5,740 nucleotides of DNA from an uncultured Chloroflexota bacterium. Its GTDB lineage: Bacteria; Chloroflexota; Dehalococcoidia; SAR202; UBA11138. The notes under the pieces are model-generated. The model had not been told where the DNA came from and did not search any database. It was given only the letters and a program-made list of their open reading frames with translations. The stretch lies in contig CAJWRP010000182.1 in assembly GCA_913046025.1 (NCBI GenBank), forward strand, positions 1 to 5,740. Reading direction: 5' to 3'. The translations under genes and the position numbers were made by a program. Below, piece after piece: positions 4,794-5,740 of the stretch. Every line of letters begins with the position of its first letter. Position 1 is the stretch's first letter.

Positions 4794-5740
4794 ATGCGCC
4801 AAGGAGGAAAAGTTTACCATGGCTGGCACGTCCTAACAGGCGTGTCCGGCATCAATTTTGCCAACGGCGCGACTACAATTGGCGTTCTCACTGTATTCGT
4901 CCTCCCCTTCGCCGATGAGTTCGGTTGGACACGCACTCAGATAGCAGGGGCAACCAGTATCGGTGCGCTGCTTGGCGCCGCAACTGCCATTTTTGCGGGT
5001 AGACTAACGGACAGTATTGGAGCACGCATTCCCCTGGTCGTCGGCGGGATAATGGTGATCGTTGCCATGCTGAACCTGGCTGCAATGCAGACCTTGGTCT
5101 GGTTCTACCTCGCCTTTGGACTGGCGAGGCTGGCCGACCAAGGCTTCATCCAGCCATCGTCACCTCCCGCTATCTCCAAGTGGTTTCTGAGACTAAGAGG
5201 GCGGACGCTGGCCATCCTGTTCTTCGTTACCTCCGTCGGCGGTGCGCTTCTTCCCTTGATTGCGCAGCTGACCATAGACGCCATTGGCTGGCGAGTGGCT
5301 TGGCTAATACTCGCTGGAGTAATGATGATCATTGGCGTCTTACCAACGCTTTTTCTTGTCCGACGCCAGCCGGAGGACCTTGGCCTGAACATAGACGGGG
5401 CTTCGACTTTACCGAGAGCGGTCGTGAGAGATCGCGGCCCGGACGCTGCAGTCGCCGACGACGAGGATCACTGGACGCTGACGGAGGCCATTCGGCATCC
5501 TGCGCTGATTCTCATTCTCTTATCGACGTTCTCGGTGGGCATCGCAAGCTCGGGAGTTACCCTGCATCTTGTGCCGTACTTCGTACAGAAAGGCCTCACG
5601 CCAACCACAGCGGTGGGCGCTGTCAGCATAGGTTTTCTAGCATCAGGATTTAGCAACCTGCTGTGGGGCATATTTTCCGACAAGCTCTCGACCAGATATA
5701 TGTTGGCGTTCAATTACGGGCTTCGTTTGCTCTCTTCGGT
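4794..5740 (+). CDS. MFS transporter, monocarboxylate/oxalate-formate-like branch, C-terminus beyond the window
   Basis: An ATG at 4794 opens a frame that stays open for 315 codons to the window edge. The start MRQGGKVYHGWHVL matches the short basic N-terminus ending in Y-G-W that is common in this branch. FADEFGWTRTQI (39-50) follows TM1, and motif A GRLTDSIGAR (69-78) lies in the loop between TM2 and TM3. TM3-TM6 follow to about residue 189. RRQPEDLGLNIDG (190-202) begins the central cytoplasmic loop and is typical of MCT-like bacterial MFS proteins. TM7 and TM8 are at about 237-263 and 270-293, with a second motif-A-like GIFSDKLSTR (292-301). About a quarter to a third of a normal 400-430-residue protein is missing. 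The substrate is probably a small organic anion, but this is only by family. The start has no clear Shine-Dalgarno; see the out-of-frame ribosome site just inside the gene. Confidence 0.85.
   Translation, partial: MRQGGKVYHGWHVLTGVSGINFANGATTIGVLTVFVLPFADEFGWTRTQIAGATSIGALLGAATAIFAGRLTDSIGARIPLVVGGIMVIVAMLNLAAMQTLVWFYLAFGLARLADQGFIQPSSPPAISKWFLRLRGRTLAILFFVTSVGGALLPLIAQLTIDAIGWRVAWLILAGVMMIIGVLPTLFLVRRQPEDLGLNIDGASTLPRAVVRDRGPDAAVADDEDHWTLTEAIRHPALILILLSTFSVGIASSGVTLHLVPYFVQKGLTPTTAVGAVSIGFLASGFSNLLWGIFSDKLSTRYMLAFNYGLRLLSS
4801..4836 (+). promoter_or_regulatory. Strong Shine-Dalgarno plus out-of-frame ATG with a five-codon frame inside the MFS start
   Basis: AAGGAGG (4801-4807) is the best ribosome site in this part of the window. 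The ATG it serves (4819, 11 nt downstream) encodes only MAGTS before TAA at 4834, in a frame different from the transporter. The transporter frame has no ATG, GTG or TTG at a usable distance after this site; GTG 4842 is too far. This may be a chance purine run encoding Q-G-G-K, a regulatory decoy, or a sign of a sequencing or real frameshift at the gene's start. Confidence 0.4.

Noticed and set aside
5180..5653. Open frame in another reading frame within the transporter gene
   Set aside because: The transporter frame is continuous with clear membrane segments and motifs across this stretch; the alternative is rich in Arg, Cys and Ser with no family pattern.
1..5740. A defence island, toxin-antitoxin pair, CRISPR array or mobile element
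   Set aside because: No transposase, integrase, nuclease-plus-sensor pairing, array of repeats or tRNA-type attachment site is visible; the only nuclease-fold gene lacks key catalytic residues and stands alone.

Overview
The window looks like ordinary bacterial chromosome: short intergenic gaps, Shine-Dalgarno motifs, sigma70-type promoters, and two genes that probably start at TTG. The gene mix is a class I methyltransferase, an FMN/F420-type split-barrel protein, a gamma-glutamyltransferase-like Ntn hydrolase, an ABM-fold monooxygenase and an MCT/OFA-like MFS transporter. That set resembles environmental Chloroflexota (SAR202/Dehalococcoidia-type) genomes. This is an impression from protein style only; there is no rRNA or marker gene here to settle it.

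Layout. Bases 1-209 (minus) hold the start of a small membrane protein that runs off the left edge. Bases 374-1201 (plus) encode a SAM-dependent methyltransferase, read from a TTG with a good ribosome site. A 157-bp AT-rich gap separates it from a convergent two-gene minus-strand operon. In that operon the GGT-like enzyme (1816-3528) is followed after 10 nt by the split-barrel flavoprotein (1359-1805), whose ribosome site overlaps the GGT stop codon. The operon has a clear promoter at 3555-3583. Divergent from it is a gene for a staphylococcal-nuclease-like protein (3668-4294, plus) with a hydrophobic N-terminus and an eroded active site. Convergent with that is a 94-residue ABM-domain protein (4343-4627, minus). 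Divergent from the ABM gene, across 166 bp that contain a strong minus-strand promoter and a 7-bp-arm inverted repeat, is an MFS transporter (4794 to the right edge, plus, incomplete).

How the genes may work together. GGT-like enzyme and flavoprotein are almost certainly co-transcribed and may act on one substrate. The ABM protein and MFS transporter share a regulatory region and may form a small 'modify and export/import' pair. Both statements are inferences from layout. I see no mobile element, CRISPR array, RNA gene or defence system, and no gene-free stretch above 300 bases. The points most worth a second look are the rewritten glutamate pocket of the GGT-like enzyme, the missing catalytic residues of the nuclease-like protein, the out-of-frame Shine-Dalgarno/ATG at the MFS start, and the inverted repeat between the ABM and MFS genes.
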